This document shows, piece after piece, positions 18,790 to 28,429 of a DNA stretch of 64,000 nucleotides (position 1 is the first letter of the stretch; every line of letters starts with the position of its first letter). The notes under the pieces are model-generated. The model searched no databases and was not told where the DNA came from. It saw only the letters and a list, made by a program, of their open reading frames with translations. The position numbers and the translations under genes were made by a program. Source of the stretch: an uncultured Clostridia bacterium (GTDB lineage Bacteria; Bacillota; Clostridia; Christensenellales; Christensenellaceae); assembly GCA_947063485.1 (NCBI GenBank), contig CAMSSU010000003.1, positions 1 to 64,000 on the forward strand, given 5' to 3'.

Positions 18790-20025
18790 TTATGCCTGCG
18801 CCTTGCCCCTGCGCCGCGCTGCCGCAGCCGCCGCGCCGCCGCCGACTACCGCGCCCGCCGCCGCAAACAGCACTGCCGCCCACATGGCCGTCTGCATGCC
18901 CAGCTGGTCGGAAGCCGCGCCCACCGCGAACGCCCCTACCATGCTGCCGATATTCGTAAACATCATATTTGCGCTGGAAAGCATGCCGGCATACTGGGGA
19001 TACGTTTCCAGGCCGATGCCCAGGATGGTCGGCCAGCCCGGCCCGGCGAAAAAGCCCAGCAGCACTGCCCAGACCGGGAGCAGCTGGGGGCTGGGCATCA
19101 GAATCATCAGCGCGATGCAGGCGCCTGCCCCGCAGAAACTGCCCACCACCAGCAGGCCTTTTTGCCTGATATGGCTGGCCAAGAACCGGGAGACCACCAT
19201 GGCGCCCCAGATGAGCGAGATGCACAGCCCAGCCTGCGCCCCTGCCCCCGAGACTTCAAAGAACTCCCGGGCATAGTTCATCAGGCCAGTTTCCATATTC
19301 ATATACAGCGCGCTGGAGCAGAGCACCAGCAAAAAGGGCAGCGTGAGAAGGGCGCCGCGCAGAGGCGCGCCCTTTTTCCCATCAGTATGCTCCTGCTGAT
19401 AGCGCGTCACGCTGGGCCTGGAGCAGAAGAAGCCGGCGGCCAGGAAAATGCCCCCGGCCAGCACAATCAGATAGTGCGTCTTCCAGTGCAGGTTCAGCTG
19501 GCTGCCCAGCAAAAACGACAAAATCACCGGGGCAAGCACAGAGCCTCCCCCGCAAAAGACCTGCTCCATGCTGGTATGCTTGGCGCTTTTCTCGGGGGCG
19601 ATGAGCGTCATGGCCGGGAAGATGCCCGCCTGAAGCATGCCGCCGGCCACGCCTTGCAGCAGCTTGAAGCCAAAGAACCAGAAGGCATTGCCCGCCGCCA
19701 GCATGAGGGCCGTCCCCACGGAATACAGCGCCGCACCGGTATAGAGCAGCCTGCGCTTATTGAGGCGGTCCAGCAGGGCGCTGAGCACCAGCGAGACGCA
19801 CAGCGAGACCACCGTCTGCACGACGTTGACCGTGGCCATCATGGTGTTGGTAAAGCCAAACTCCATGCGGACGTCCAGAAAGATATACTGGTATCCGCCA
19901 AATTCAAAACCCGTTACCAGCCCGGTGAAGTAGCAGAGGAAAATATAGAAGGCATCCCGCCCTCTCTGGCCGCCCTCTGCCCGAGCCTTGGCATACCTTG
20001 GAACATACTTCTCGGCTTTTCTCAT
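18790..20025 (-). CDS. MFS transporter (paralog 4 of 5)
   Basis: MFS permease of 411 residues with the group signature GFEFGGYQYIFLDVRMEFGF in TM1 and a longer N-terminal cytoplasmic tail of about 25 residues rich in Lys and Arg. The C-terminal tail is Ala/Arg-rich. It starts 12 bases after the stop of paralog 5 and is certainly co-transcribed with it. A very long open frame on the opposite strand (18730-21264) is a composition artefact. Confidence 0.83.
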   Translation of the reverse strand: MRKAEKYVPRYAKARAEGGQRGRDAFYIFLCYFTGLVTGFEFGGYQYIFLDVRMEFGFTNTMMATVNVVQTVVSLCVSLVLSALLDRLNKRRLLYTGAALYSVGTALMLAAGNAFWFFGFKLLQGVAGGMLQAGIFPAMTLIAPEKSAKHTSMEQVFCGGGSVLAPVILSFLLGSQLNLHWKTHYLIVLAGGIFLAAGFFCSRPSVTRYQQEHTDGKKGAPLRGALLTLPFLLVLCSSALYMNMETGLMNYAREFFEVSGAGAQAGLCISLIWGAMVVSRFLASHIRQKGLLVVGSFCGAGACIALMILMPSPQLLPVWAVLLGFFAGPGWPTILGIGLETYPQYAGMLSSANMMFTNIGSMVGAFAVGAASDQLGMQTAMWAAVLFAAAGAVVGGGAAAAAARRRGKAQA

Positions 20026-20037
20026 GGTTTCTTCCCC

Positions 20038-21267
20038 TTATTCTTCCGCCTGCTGTGCCTGCAAAAAGGCGGCTTCTATCTCGTCATCCCGCTTTCTCTG
20101 CCGATAGGAGGCGCGGATGCCGAAATAGCCCGTCGCCAGCCCGGCCGCCGCAAAGGCCGCCACCAGATAGAAGGCGTTCCCGATGCCCGCCATATCCACC
20201 ATCTTGCCCACGGCCAGGTTGCCCAGCATGGCCCCAAGGCCGCTGCCAATGCAGATGAGCGAATAGGCCTTGCCGGATTCGCGCGGGAAGGTATCCATGC
20301 CGATGGAGAGGATGGTCGGCCAGCCGGGGCCCGCAAACAGCCCGAAAACCGCGCACCAGAGCAGCGAAACCACAGGGATGCGCAAAACCGCCATGAGCAG
20401 CATGGCAATGCCGGCAAACAGGAAGCTAATGCAGACCATCTTGCCCTTATGCCGCCGCATCTTGCTGGCGATAAACCGTGTGGGCAGCATGAGCCCCCAG
20501 GCCACCGAGATGGCAAGCCCGGCGCTCTTGGGATCGTCGATCGCCTCAAAATACTGCCGGGCGTAGTTCATCAGGCCGGTCTCCATGCACATATAGAAGC
20601 CGATGGAAAGGCTGAGCATCCAAAACGCCGCCGTCCGGTAGATTTTGGCAAAATTCGGGCGCTCGGCCTGCTGGGAAACCTGCACCGTCCGCTCCAGCCG
20701 CATGGAAGTCTCGGGGCGCACCAGCGACGAGAGCGCCAGCATGAGCAGCATGGAGGCCGAGATGATCAGGTAGTGCCCCCGCCAGTTCATGCCGCCGCTG
20801 CCCATAAAGACCGAGAGCGCCACCGGGGCGATCATCGCGCCGGCGCCGTAGAACACCTGGAGCATGTTGGTATATTTGTTGCTGTTCTGCGGGTCTGTGC
20901 TGGTCAGGGCCGGGTAGAGCGCCGTGGAGAGCACATTGCCGCCGATGCCCGCGATGACCAGCGCGGCAATCGTCATGCCCGCGCCCGAGGAAAACCCGTT
21001 GCAGAGGCAGCCCAGAATATAGATGGCCCCGCCTGTAAACATGAGCTTTCTCTTATCCACTTTGTCGATAAAGCGGCTGAAGGCAAAGCTCATCATCAGC
21101 CCGACCACAGACTGCACGGATCCCAGCACAGCCATGCCCGCGTTCGTGAGCGCAAATTCATCGCGCATACTGATGATGATATACTGATACCCGGCCGTCT
21201 GCATTCCCATGACCAGGCTGATCAGATACCCCAGCGCGACAAAAAGCTTGTTGCTTTTCTTTAACAT
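20038..21267 (-). CDS. MFS transporter (paralog 5 of 5)
   Basis: First transporter gene of the cluster in transcription order, 409 residues, TM1 signature GMQTAGYQYIIISMRDEFAL. The region after TM11 retains the G-rich MFS pattern (IGSGLGAMLGNLAVGKMVD). ATG has AGAGGGG upstream. The gap from rlmH is only 62 bases and I see no terminator there, so read-through from the walJ-rlmH operon is possible. Confidence 0.83.
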   Translation of the reverse strand: MLKKSNKLFVALGYLISLVMGMQTAGYQYIIISMRDEFALTNAGMAVLGSVQSVVGLMMSFAFSRFIDKVDKRKLMFTGGAIYILGCLCNGFSSGAGMTIAALVIAGIGGNVLSTALYPALTSTDPQNSNKYTNMLQVFYGAGAMIAPVALSVFMGSGGMNWRGHYLIISASMLLMLALSSLVRPETSMRLERTVQVSQQAERPNFAKIYRTAAFWMLSLSIGFYMCMETGLMNYARQYFEAIDDPKSAGLAISVAWGLMLPTRFIASKMRRHKGKMVCISFLFAGIAMLLMAVLRIPVVSLLWCAVFGLFAGPGWPTILSIGMDTFPRESGKAYSLICIGSGLGAMLGNLAVGKMVDMAGIGNAFYLVAAFAAAGLATGYFGIRASYRQRKRDDEIEAAFLQAQQAEE

Positions 21268-21329
21268 TTTCTTTTTTCCCCTCTTCTCTCAAATCTCTCT
21301 ATCTCAAAGGCGAAGCCGCCCAAAATCCC

Positions 21330-21806
21330 TTATTTATGGTAGGTCTGCCCATGGCAGATTTTGAAGCCGCGGTAGAGCTGCTCCAGCAAAACAATACGCG
21401 CCAGGCGGTGCGGAAATGTCAGCCGGGAGAGGGAAAATTTTTCCTGCGCCTGCCTCTTCACTTCCTCCGCCAGCCCCAGAGAGCCGCCGATGACATAGCA
21501 GACGCTTTTTCCCAGCGCCTCTTTTTCGCCAAGCTTTGCCGCAAAGCCCTCGGAATCCATCTGCTCGGCCTCTACCGCCAGCACGCTGACAATATCGAAG
21601 CCTTCCGCGGCCCTGAGCACGCGCTCCCCCTCTTTTTTGAGCACGCTCTGCTTTTCCCGCTCTGTAGGCCGATCCGGCGTGCGCTCATCGGCCAGCTCGA
21701 CGATCTCCAGGCTGGCAAAGCGCGAAAGCCGCTTGGCGTATTCCTTCTGGGCTTTTAGAAAATAATCTTCCTTCATTTTGCCCACGCAGACAATGCGGAT
21801 CTTCAT
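21330..21806 (-). CDS. rlmH: 23S rRNA (pseudouridine1915-N3)-methyltransferase
   Basis: RlmH is a SPOUT-family methyltransferase acting on pseudouridine 1915 in helix 69 of 23S rRNA within assembled 70S ribosomes. The 158-residue product shows the family's N-terminal MKIRIVCVGKMKEDYF, the knotted S-adenosylmethionine site CYVIGGSLGLAEEVK, and the invariant C-terminus LYRGFKICHGQTYHK. Start at ATG 21806; a longer open frame upstream overlaps the MBL gene and is rejected. The walJ-rlmH order matches Bacillus and other Firmicutes. Confidence 0.95.
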   Translation of the reverse strand: MKIRIVCVGKMKEDYFLKAQKEYAKRLSRFASLEIVELADERTPDRPTEREKQSVLKKEGERVLRAAEGFDIVSVLAVEAEQMDSEGFAAKLGEKEALGKSVCYVIGGSLGLAEEVKRQAQEKFSLSRLTFPHRLARIVLLEQLYRGFKICHGQTYHK

Positions 21807-21819
21807 TGCTTCCTCTTTT

Positions 21820-22614
21820 CTATTTGATGGTATAAAACCCGGTAACGCCCGTCCTTCTGGCCACGGCCAGCGCAATATCCTGGCCCACCCGCACGCCGTT
21901 TTGAGATAGGAAGGAGTGGGAAGTATCGTATGCCAGTTTCTTGTGGTTGTTTTCCCGGCTGACGTGCCCCAGGATGATGCCCCGCACGCCACGCTCGGCC
22001 AGCTGCATACAGACTCTCGCGGCAGTCTCGTTGTTCAGGTGCCCCTTGGCGGAGGCGATGCGGCTTTTGATGCGGTAGGGATAGCGGCTGGCTTTGAGCA
22101 TCTCGGGATCGTGGTTGGATTCCAGCAGGACGATGGAGGCCCGCTCCATGGCCCGCAGCATCTCCTCGCTCACCCGGCCGGTATCCGTCAGCACGCCCAT
22201 CTTCTTGCCCCCGGCCATCAGCGCATAGCCCACAGGGTCGGCCGCGTCGTGCGAGAGCGGCACGCTCTGCACGCAGATTTCCCCGATATAGAAGGCGGCA
22301 TCGTCGATGATGCGCATATTTCTCGGCGGGATCTCCCCCACTTTTTTCAGCATCTCCTGCCAGGTTTTCTCGTTGGCATAAACCGGGATGCCATACCGCC
22401 GGCTGAGCACCCCCGCGCCCCGGATGTGATCGATATGTTCATGCGTAATGAGAATCGCCGAAAGCTCTGCCGGGCTTTGCCCGATCTCGGCCAGCGCCTT
22501 CTCTATCGCGCCTCCCGCCGCCCCGGCATCCACCAAAAGCTTGGTGCGCTCCGTCCCGAAAAAGGAGCAGTTGCCTGCCGAGCTGGAAAGCAGCGGCGAA
22601 AAAGATAAACTCAT
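21820..22614 (-). CDS. walJ: MBL-fold hydrolase, WalJ/YycJ family
   Basis: Metallo-beta-lactamase-fold protein, 264 residues, resembling WalJ (YycJ), a putative 5'-3' exonuclease or phosphodiesterase linked to cell-wall and replication coordination in Firmicutes. Visible motifs are the N-terminal PLLSSSAGNCSFFG, the dimetal site THEHIDHIRGAG, LSHDAADPVGY, GVLTDTGR and LGHVSRENN. ATG 22614 is preceded by GGAGG; an in-frame ATG at 22626 has no comparable ribosome site. The walRKHI genes that accompany it in Bacillus are not here. The symbol is assigned by family and by the adjacent rlmH. Confidence 0.82.
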   Translation of the reverse strand: MSLSFSPLLSSSAGNCSFFGTERTKLLVDAGAAGGAIEKALAEIGQSPAELSAILITHEHIDHIRGAGVLSRRYGIPVYANEKTWQEMLKKVGEIPPRNMRIIDDAAFYIGEICVQSVPLSHDAADPVGYALMAGGKKMGVLTDTGRVSEEMLRAMERASIVLLESNHDPEMLKASRYPYRIKSRIASAKGHLNNETAARVCMQLAERGVRGIILGHVSRENNHKKLAYDTSHSFLSQNGVRVGQDIALAVARRTGVTGFYTIK

Positions 22615-22731
22615 AATTTCCTCCATGATACTCTTCCATTATAAAGTAGCCCGCCGCTTTTGCATAGAGCAAAACGCGCTTTTTCGCTAATTTTGCCGGC
22701 GGCCATGCGCCCCCTTCGCATGGTTTGCCGC

Positions 22732-22760
22732 AAAAAAAGAGCCGGCATCTGCCGGCTCTT
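22732..22760 (-). terminator. Terminator of acpP
   Basis: GAGCCGGC/GCCGGCTC stem with an ATCT loop, followed by seven T residues on the minus strand, 13 bases past the acpP stop codon. Confidence 0.9.
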
Positions 22761-22772
22761 CTCCGCTCCCTG

Positions 22773-22991
22773 CTAGTTTTGGCTGCGGATCAGCTCGATG
22801 AGATCCGCAATCGTCTCCAGCCCTTCGCTGGTTTCGATGGTGAGATCGAACTCATCCTCCACATCCATGACGATTTCCACCATATCCAGAGAATCCATCT
22901 CCAAATCCTTGAACGAGGACTGCTCTGTAATCGTATCCGGGTCCAAATCCATCTTGTCTGCGATGATCGCTTTGATTTTTTCGAATTCCAT
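22773..22991 (-). CDS. acpP: Acyl carrier protein
   Basis: Small acidic carrier protein of 72 residues that holds growing fatty acids on a phosphopantetheine arm. The arm attachment site is the Ser in DSLDMVE (Ser34), preceded by the typical DLEM. Start at ATG 22991 with GGGAGG upstream; a longer frame to 23048 adds non-conserved residues. It is a single-gene unit here, with its own promoter and terminator, rather than part of a fab operon, so it could also be a specialised carrier protein. Confidence 0.9.
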   Translation of the reverse strand: MEFEKIKAIIADKMDLDPDTITEQSSFKDLEMDSLDMVEIVMDVEDEFDLTIETSEGLETIADLIELIRSQN

Positions 22992-23038
22992 CTTTTTCCT
23001 CCCAAACGCCTTCATAATGAAATGATGATTGCACTCAC

Positions 23039-23066
23039 ATTTTACCATATGCGGCCTTTAAGTCAA
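23039..23066 (-). promoter_or_regulatory. Promoter of acpP
   Basis: On the minus strand TTGACT and TAAAAT are 16 bases apart, about 48 bases before the acpP start. Confidence 0.65.
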
Positions 23067-23114
23067 GGTTTTGGGCGCGGCGAAAGAAAACTTGCCGCAC
23101 TGTGGCCAGAACCG

Positions 23115-23143
23115 TTGAAAAATCCGCGCATTTTGTTTATCAT
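23115..23143 (+). promoter_or_regulatory. Promoter of the ilvBN-leuA-cimA operon
   Basis: TTGAAA and TATCAT are 17 bases apart; the leader is only about 40 bases, so neither a T-box nor a peptide attenuator can fit. Confidence 0.55.
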
Positions 23144-23190
23144 AAAGAAAATGCCAGATCTGGCAATTTTGCGGGAGGAGGAGAGAGCAT

Positions 23191-24777
23191 ATGCTGCTGC
23201 GCGGCGCACAAATCGTCATAGAATGCCTGCTGGAACAGGGCGTGCGGGATGTGTTCGGGTATCCAGGCGGGGCGGTTCTGGGCATCTACGAGGCTCTGCA
23301 CGAATATGCCGACCAAATCCGCCATACGCTGATGACCCACGAACAGCATGCCGCCCACGCGGCCGACGGCTATGCCAGAGCCAGCGGCAAAGTGGGCGTC
23401 TGCCTGGCGACTTCCGGCCCGGGGGCGACCAATCTGCTCACCGGCCTTTCCGCCGCGTATATGGATTCCTCCCCCGTCGTCGCCATCACGGGCAACGTCG
23501 CCAAAGCGCAGATCGGCACAGACAGTTTTCAGGAGATCGATATTTACGGCGTCTCCATGCCCGTTACCAAGCACAACTTCATCGTGGGAGATATCCGCGA
23601 GCTGGCCGATACCATCCGGCAGGCTTTTTTCATCGCGGCATCCGGCAGGCCGGGGCCCGTGCTGGTGGATATTCCCCAGGATATTGCGGCGGCCAAGGCG
23701 GAGTTTTCGCCCAAAGCGCCCAAAGCGCCTGCCCGCCGGCTGCTGGCGGATGCGCTGGATTTTGCCGGCGCGGCGTTTCTCATAGAGGAGAGCCAGCGGC
23801 CGCTGCTGCTGCTGGGAGGCGGCGCGGCGCACTCGGGGGCAGAAGCCGCGGCCAAGGCGCTGGCGCAAAAGCTGGGGGCGCCCATCATTCAGACGCTCAT
23901 GGCCACGGGCTGCTGCGACGCCAGCCCGCAGTTTGCCGGGATGCTGGGCGTCTACGGCGCGCCTGCCGCAAACGCTCTGCTGGAGCAGTGCGACCTGCTC
24001 ATCGCCGTGGGCACGCGCTTTTCAGACCGCACCATCCCCCGCCCCAAGGCGCTGGCGCGCAGAGCCAAGGTTTTGCACATCGATATTGACCCGGCGGAGA
24101 TCAACAAGAATCTGAACGCGGATTTGGCTCTCATGGGCGATGCCCGGGAGATTTTGGAGCATCTGCTCCCGCTGTGCCCTGCCAAGGCGCCCGGCCTGGC
24201 GGTTTCCCCAAAGGCCCAGCCAGGCGGCCAGAGCGGCCAGCGGCTGACCCCGGAATTTTTGCTTCAAACGCTCTCGGCGCTGGCGGGAAGCGAACAGATT
24301 TACACCACGGAAGTCGGCCAGCATCAGATTTGGGCGGCCAAGCATCTGGAAATTTCCGGCCACCAGCGCTTTATCACATCAGGCGGCCTGGGGGCCATGG
24401 GCTTTGGCCTGGGGGCGGCCATCGGCGCGGCCCGGGCCAGCGGCCGGCGCATCGTCAACATCTCGGGCGACGGCAGTTTTCTCATGAACATGGCCGAGCT
24501 TTCCACCGCCGCCTATTACAACCTGCCCATCATCGAGGTGGTTCTGGATAACCGCTCGCTGGGCATGGTGCGCCAGCTTCAGAAAAACGCGCACCTGCAC
24601 TTCTCCCAGGCGGATTTCGACCGCGGAGTGGATTACCCCGCCCTGGCCCAGGCGTTCGGCATCCCGGGCTACGCCGCCAAAACCCGGCAGGAAGCCGAGC
24701 AGGCCCTGGCGCAGGCGCTGGCCTCGGGCGGCCCGGCACTCATCGCCTGCCAAATTGCCAAAAATCAGCCGGCATAG
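23191..24777 (+). CDS. ilvB: Acetolactate synthase, large subunit
   Basis: Thiamine-diphosphate enzyme that forms acetolactate (valine, leucine) or acetohydroxybutyrate (isoleucine) from pyruvate. Shows FGYPGGAVLGIYEAL, the catalytic Glu in THEQHAAHAADGYAR, the central FAD-type domain, and the cofactor motif GDGSFLMNMAELSTAAYYN in the C-terminal third. At 528 residues it is slightly shorter than many homologues. ATG is preceded by GGAGGAG. The regulatory subunit ilvN follows 29 bases downstream, which supports the anabolic enzyme over a catabolic AlsS. Confidence 0.94.
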   Translation: MLLRGAQIVIECLLEQGVRDVFGYPGGAVLGIYEALHEYADQIRHTLMTHEQHAAHAADGYARASGKVGVCLATSGPGATNLLTGLSAAYMDSSPVVAITGNVAKAQIGTDSFQEIDIYGVSMPVTKHNFIVGDIRELADTIRQAFFIAASGRPGPVLVDIPQDIAAAKAEFSPKAPKAPARRLLADALDFAGAAFLIEESQRPLLLLGGGAAHSGAEAAAKALAQKLGAPIIQTLMATGCCDASPQFAGMLGVYGAPAANALLEQCDLLIAVGTRFSDRTIPRPKALARRAKVLHIDIDPAEINKNLNADLALMGDAREILEHLLPLCPAKAPGLAVSPKAQPGGQSGQRLTPEFLLQTLSALAGSEQIYTTEVGQHQIWAAKHLEISGHQRFITSGGLGAMGFGLGAAIGAARASGRRIVNISGDGSFLMNMAELSTAAYYNLPIIEVVLDNRSLGMVRQLQKNAHLHFSQADFDRGVDYPALAQAFGIPGYAAKTRQEAEQALAQALASGGPALIACQIAKNQPA

Positions 24778-24806
24778 CGCTGGCATATCATGGAAAAGGA
24801 TAGAAA

Positions 24807-25340
24807 GTGGGAAACATGGAAAGAAGATACGTGCTGTCGGTATTGGTGCAGAATAATTCCGGCGTCCTGGCCCGGGTTTCCGGCCTGTTTGGCCGCCGGG
24901 GATACAACATCTCGTCGCTGACCGTCGGGGAGACGCTCAACCGCCGCTATTCCCGCATGACCATCGAGCTCTACGGCAACGAGTCCACGCTGGAGCAGAT
25001 CAAAAAACAGCTGGGCAAGCTGGTGGAAGTGGAAAAAATCGCGGAGATCGAGCAGGGCTCGGCCGTGTTCCGGGAGCTGATGCTCGTCAAAGTGCACGCC
25101 GAGGCGGGCAGCCGGGCGGGCATCATCGAGCTCTGCAACGTGTTCCATGCGAAAATCGCGGATCTCTCGCCCACCACCGCCACCATCGAGGCCACCAGCA
25201 AAAGCGAGACCAACAACGCGCTTTTAAACCTGCTGGAGGAATACGGCATCATCGAGATCGCCCGGACGGGCATCGCGGGGCTTCAGAGAGGAGAGCGCTA
25301 TCTGGCGCTGGATAACAGGGAAGAGCATGAAGAGAATTAA
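24807..25340 (+). CDS. ilvN: Acetolactate synthase, small regulatory subunit
   Basis: IlvN stimulates the large subunit and carries the valine feedback site. The N-terminal ACT domain is clear: VLVQNNSGVLARVSGLFGRR followed by GYNISSLTVG; the C-terminal ALS_ss_C domain follows. GTG 24807 has AAGGA six bases upstream; ATG 24816 is an alternative start, giving 174 instead of 177 residues. The 3' end overlaps leuA by 14 bases. Confidence 0.93.
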   Translation: MGNMERRYVLSVLVQNNSGVLARVSGLFGRRGYNISSLTVGETLNRRYSRMTIELYGNESTLEQIKKQLGKLVEVEKIAEIEQGSAVFRELMLVKVHAEAGSRAGIIELCNVFHAKIADLSPTTATIEATSKSETNNALLNLLEEYGIIEIARTGIAGLQRGERYLALDNREEHEEN

Positions 25341-26838
25341 AATTTTTGATACCACGCTGCGGGACGGGGAGCAATCCCCCGGATGCAGCATGAACCTGAA
25401 CGAGAAGCTCAAAGTCGCCCGGCAGCTGGCGCGGCTCAAAGTGGATATCATCGAGGCGGGCTTTGCCGTGAGCAGCCCGGGAGATTTTGAATCCGTTCAG
25501 CGCATTGCCCGGGAAGTGCGGGGCGTGGGCATCGCATCCCTGGCGCGGTGCGTGCAAAAGGATATTGACGCCGCGGCCCAGGCGCTCCGGGAGGCGGAGC
25601 AGCCGCGCATCCACGTCTTTTTGGCGACCTCCCCGCTGCACATGCAGTATAAACTGCATATGAGCCCGGAGCAGGTGCTGGAGAGCATCGAGCGGTCTGT
25701 GGCTTATGCCAGAAACCTCTGCGCGGATGTGGAGTTTTCCGCGGAGGATGCCACCCGAAGCGACAGAGATTTCCTCTGCCAGGCGCTTTCGCTGGCCATC
25801 AAGGCCGGGGCGAGCACCGTGAACATCCCGGATACCGTGGGCTATTCCACGCCCAGCGAAATGGAAGAGCTGGTGCGCTATGTGCTCGCGCATACAGACG
25901 GCATGGAGAAGGCCTGCCTTTCTGTGCATTGCCACGACGACCTGGGCATGGGGGTGGCCAACTCCCTGGCCGCAGTCGCCGCTGGAGCGGGGCAGGTGGA
26001 ATGCACGGTCAACGGCATCGGCGAGCGGGCGGGCAACGCGTCGCTGGAAGAGATCGTCATGGCGCTCAAGACCCGGAGCGACCGCTACGGCGCCGAGACC
26101 GGCATCCAGACCCGCCAGATTTTCCGGACCTGCCGGCATCTTGCCCGGATCATCGGCCAGCCCATCGCGCCAAACAAGGCCATCGTCGGCGCAAACGCCT
26201 TCGCGCATGAATCCGGCATCCATCAGCACGGCGTCCTGCAAAACCGGGAGACTTACGAGATCATATCCCCCGAAGATGTGGGCATCACGGAGAATAACAT
26301 CGTGCTGGGCAAGCACTCGGGGCGGCACGCCTTTTTGGAGCGGCTCTCCGCCCTGGGCTACCGCCTGCCGGAAGAAGTCGCCGAAGGGCTGTTCTCCCAG
26401 TTCAAGGCGCTGTGCGACAAGAAAAAATATATCACGGATTTCGACGTCGAGGCGCTGGTGGATTCCATCTCCCAGACAAAGAAAGTCTTTGAGCTGGAGA
26501 ACTATAAAATCATCAGCGGCAACCAGGAAGATTCCATGGCCATGATCACCATGAAGGTCTACGGCGAGCGCAAGACGGCCGCGGCTCAGGCCGGCGGCCC
26601 GGTGCTGGCGGCCTATCAGGCCATCGATTCGCTCTCGCCCATTCAGATGAAGCTGGAGGATTACTCCATCAACTCGGTTACCGAAGGGCAGGATGCTCTG
26701 GGCCAGGTTACCGTCAAAGTCTCGGCCGGGGGCAGCACGGTTTCCGGCCGCGGCCTCTCCTTTGATATTCTGGAATCCTCGGTTCTGGCCTATATCCACG
26801 CGCTCAACAAACTGCTTTCTCTCGGGGTGGCCCAATGA
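25327..26838 (+). CDS. leuA: 2-isopropylmalate synthase
   Basis: LeuA condenses acetyl-CoA with 2-oxoisovalerate, the committed step of leucine synthesis. TIM-barrel motifs: [16 protein letters not shown] at the N-terminus, the metal-binding [16 protein letters not shown], and [17 protein letters not shown]. The 503-residue length includes the C-terminal LeuA dimer domain that binds leucine for feedback inhibition. It overlaps ilvN by 14 bases and cimA by four. leuB, leuC and leuD are not in this window. Confidence 0.94.
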   Translation: MKRIKIFDTTLRDGEQSPGCSMNLNEKLKVARQLARLKVDIIEAGFAVSSPGDFESVQRIAREVRGVGIASLARCVQKDIDAAAQALREAEQPRIHVFLATSPLHMQYKLHMSPEQVLESIERSVAYARNLCADVEFSAEDATRSDRDFLCQALSLAIKAGASTVNIPDTVGYSTPSEMEELVRYVLAHTDGMEKACLSVHCHDDLGMGVANSLAAVAAGAGQVECTVNGIGERAGNASLEEIVMALKTRSDRYGAETGIQTRQIFRTCRHLARIIGQPIAPNKAIVGANAFAHESGIHQHGVLQNRETYEIISPEDVGITENNIVLGKHSGRHAFLERLSALGYRLPEEVAEGLFSQFKALCDKKKYITDFDVEALVDSISQTKKVFELENYKIISGNQEDSMAMITMKVYGERKTAAAQAGGPVLAAYQAIDSLSPIQMKLEDYSINSVTEGQDALGQVTVKVSAGGSTVSGRGLSFDILESSVLAYIHALNKLLSLGVAQ

Positions 26839-28409
26839 AGCTGGAAATACTCGACTCCACATTGCGCGACGGCGCCCAGGGCGCGGATATCTCCTTCTCG
26901 CTGAGCGATAAGCTGGCCGTCGCCCGCCAGCTGGCAGAGCTGGGCATCCCGCTCATCGAGGCGGGCAACCCCGGCTCCAACCCCAAGGACGCGGAGTTTT
27001 TCGCCGAAGCGCAAAATCTTGCTCTGGGCGGCTCAAAGCTCGTCGCCTTTGGCAGCACCCGCCGCAAGAACACCCGCGCAGAGGACGACGCGGCGCTGGC
27101 CGCGCTGCTCTCGGCGGGAACGGCGGCCGTCTGCATCTTCGGCAAGGCCTCGGCCCTGCACGTGGCGCATGTGCTGGAGACTTCGCCGGAGGAGAACCTC
27201 GCCATGATCGCGGACAGCGTGGGCTTTGCGCGCCAGGCGGGCAGGCGGGTTATCTTCGACGCCGAGCACTTCTTTGATGGCTACCGGGAAGACCCGGATT
27301 ACGCCCTGCGCGTGCTGGGCGCGGCGGCCCAGGCCGGGGCGGATACCCTCTGCCTCTGCGATACCAACGGCGGCACCTTCCCAGGGCAAATCGGCGAAAT
27401 CACGGCGCTGGTCTGCCAGAAATTCCCGGGGCACAAAATCGGCATTCACTGCCACAACGATTCCGGCCTGGCCGTGGCGGGCACCATGCAGGCGGTGTTT
27501 GCCGGGGCGGCGCATGTGCAGGGCACACTGCTGGGATTCGGCGAGCGCTGCGGCAACGCCAATCTCTCGACGATTCTGCCCAACCTTCAGCTCAAGGCCG
27601 GCTATGCCTGCATCCCGCCCGAGCAGATGGAGCGCCTGACCAGCGTCTGCCGGGCGCTGGCGGATACGGCCAACCTCTCTCTGCCCGGCAGCCTGCCCTA
27701 TGTCGGCTCGGCGGCCTTTGCGCATAAGGCCGGGATGCACGTGGATGCCGTCAACAAACTGCACGCCAGCTTCGAGCACATCTCCCCGGGCACTGTGGGC
27801 AATAAGCGCCGGCGGCTGGTGGGCGAGGTTTCGGGCAAATCCTCCCTGTTGCGGCTGGTGCGGCGCTATCAGCCGGAAATTTCCAAAAATTCCCCCAAGC
27901 TGGCCGAGATCATGGATCAGCTCAAGCGCATGGAGTTCGCAGGCTATCAGTTCGAGGCGGCAGAGGAGAGCCTGGATTTGCTCATCCGCCGCTGCCTGCA
28001 TTTGCAGGAGAAATTCTTTACGCTGGATCACTATAAAATCATCGGCGAATACCCGCTGTTTGCTCAGCTCTCCCCTTCCTCGGCCATCGTCAAAGTGCGG
28101 GTGGGGCAGGAATCCTCGCTGACTTCCGCCGAAGGCAACGGCCCGGTGCACGCGCTGGATCTGGCATTGCGGCGGGCGCTCATTCCCTTCTATCCCTGCC
28201 TGGCGGATATGCGGCTGGCGGATTATAAAGTCCGCGTGCTGGAATCGGATGCGACGACGGCCGCCGGCGTGCGCGTGCTCATCGAATCCACAGACGGCCA
28301 GCGGACCTGGCGGACGGTGGGCGTCTCCTCGGATATTCTGGAGGCCAGCTTTCTGGCGCTTTCGGATTCCATCGAGTATAAGCTGACGCTGGAAAAAGAG
28401 AAAATTTGA
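26835..28409 (+). CDS. cimA: (R)-citramalate synthase
   Basis: CimA condenses acetyl-CoA with pyruvate to give citramalate, supplying 2-oxobutyrate for isoleucine without threonine deaminase. It is a LeuA relative with DSTLRDGAQGADISFSLSDK, GIHCHNDSGLAVAGTMQA and GERCGNANLSTI, and a C-terminal LeuA-type regulatory domain; 524 residues is the usual length. The sequence diverges from the neighbouring leuA in the CimA direction (GAQ for GEQ). ATGA overlap with leuA. The operon thus commits pyruvate to isoleucine and leucine. Confidence 0.9.
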   Translation: MKLEILDSTLRDGAQGADISFSLSDKLAVARQLAELGIPLIEAGNPGSNPKDAEFFAEAQNLALGGSKLVAFGSTRRKNTRAEDDAALAALLSAGTAAVCIFGKASALHVAHVLETSPEENLAMIADSVGFARQAGRRVIFDAEHFFDGYREDPDYALRVLGAAAQAGADTLCLCDTNGGTFPGQIGEITALVCQKFPGHKIGIHCHNDSGLAVAGTMQAVFAGAAHVQGTLLGFGERCGNANLSTILPNLQLKAGYACIPPEQMERLTSVCRALADTANLSLPGSLPYVGSAAFAHKAGMHVDAVNKLHASFEHISPGTVGNKRRRLVGEVSGKSSLLRLVRRYQPEISKNSPKLAEIMDQLKRMEFAGYQFEAAEESLDLLIRRCLHLQEKFFTLDHYKIIGEYPLFAQLSPSSAIVKVRVGQESSLTSAEGNGPVHALDLALRRALIPFYPCLADMRLADYKVRVLESDATTAAGVRVLIESTDGQRTWRTVGVSSDILEASFLALSDSIEYKLTLEKEKI

Positions 28410-28429
28410 GCGGTTTTGGAACCAATCGC

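Noticed and set aside
18730..21264. An 844-codon open frame on the plus strand opposite three MFS genes
   Set aside because: Its translation is rich in His, Arg, Gln and Gly with no domain, as expected for the antisense of G+C-rich membrane-protein genes that have clear families and ribosome sites.
23144..23190. Branched-chain amino acid T-box or leader peptide before ilvB
   Set aside because: The leader is only about 40 bases and shows no T-box consensus.
25249..26862. A 537-codon minus-strand frame opposite leuA
   Set aside because: leuA has complete motifs; the antisense product has no domain and unusual composition.
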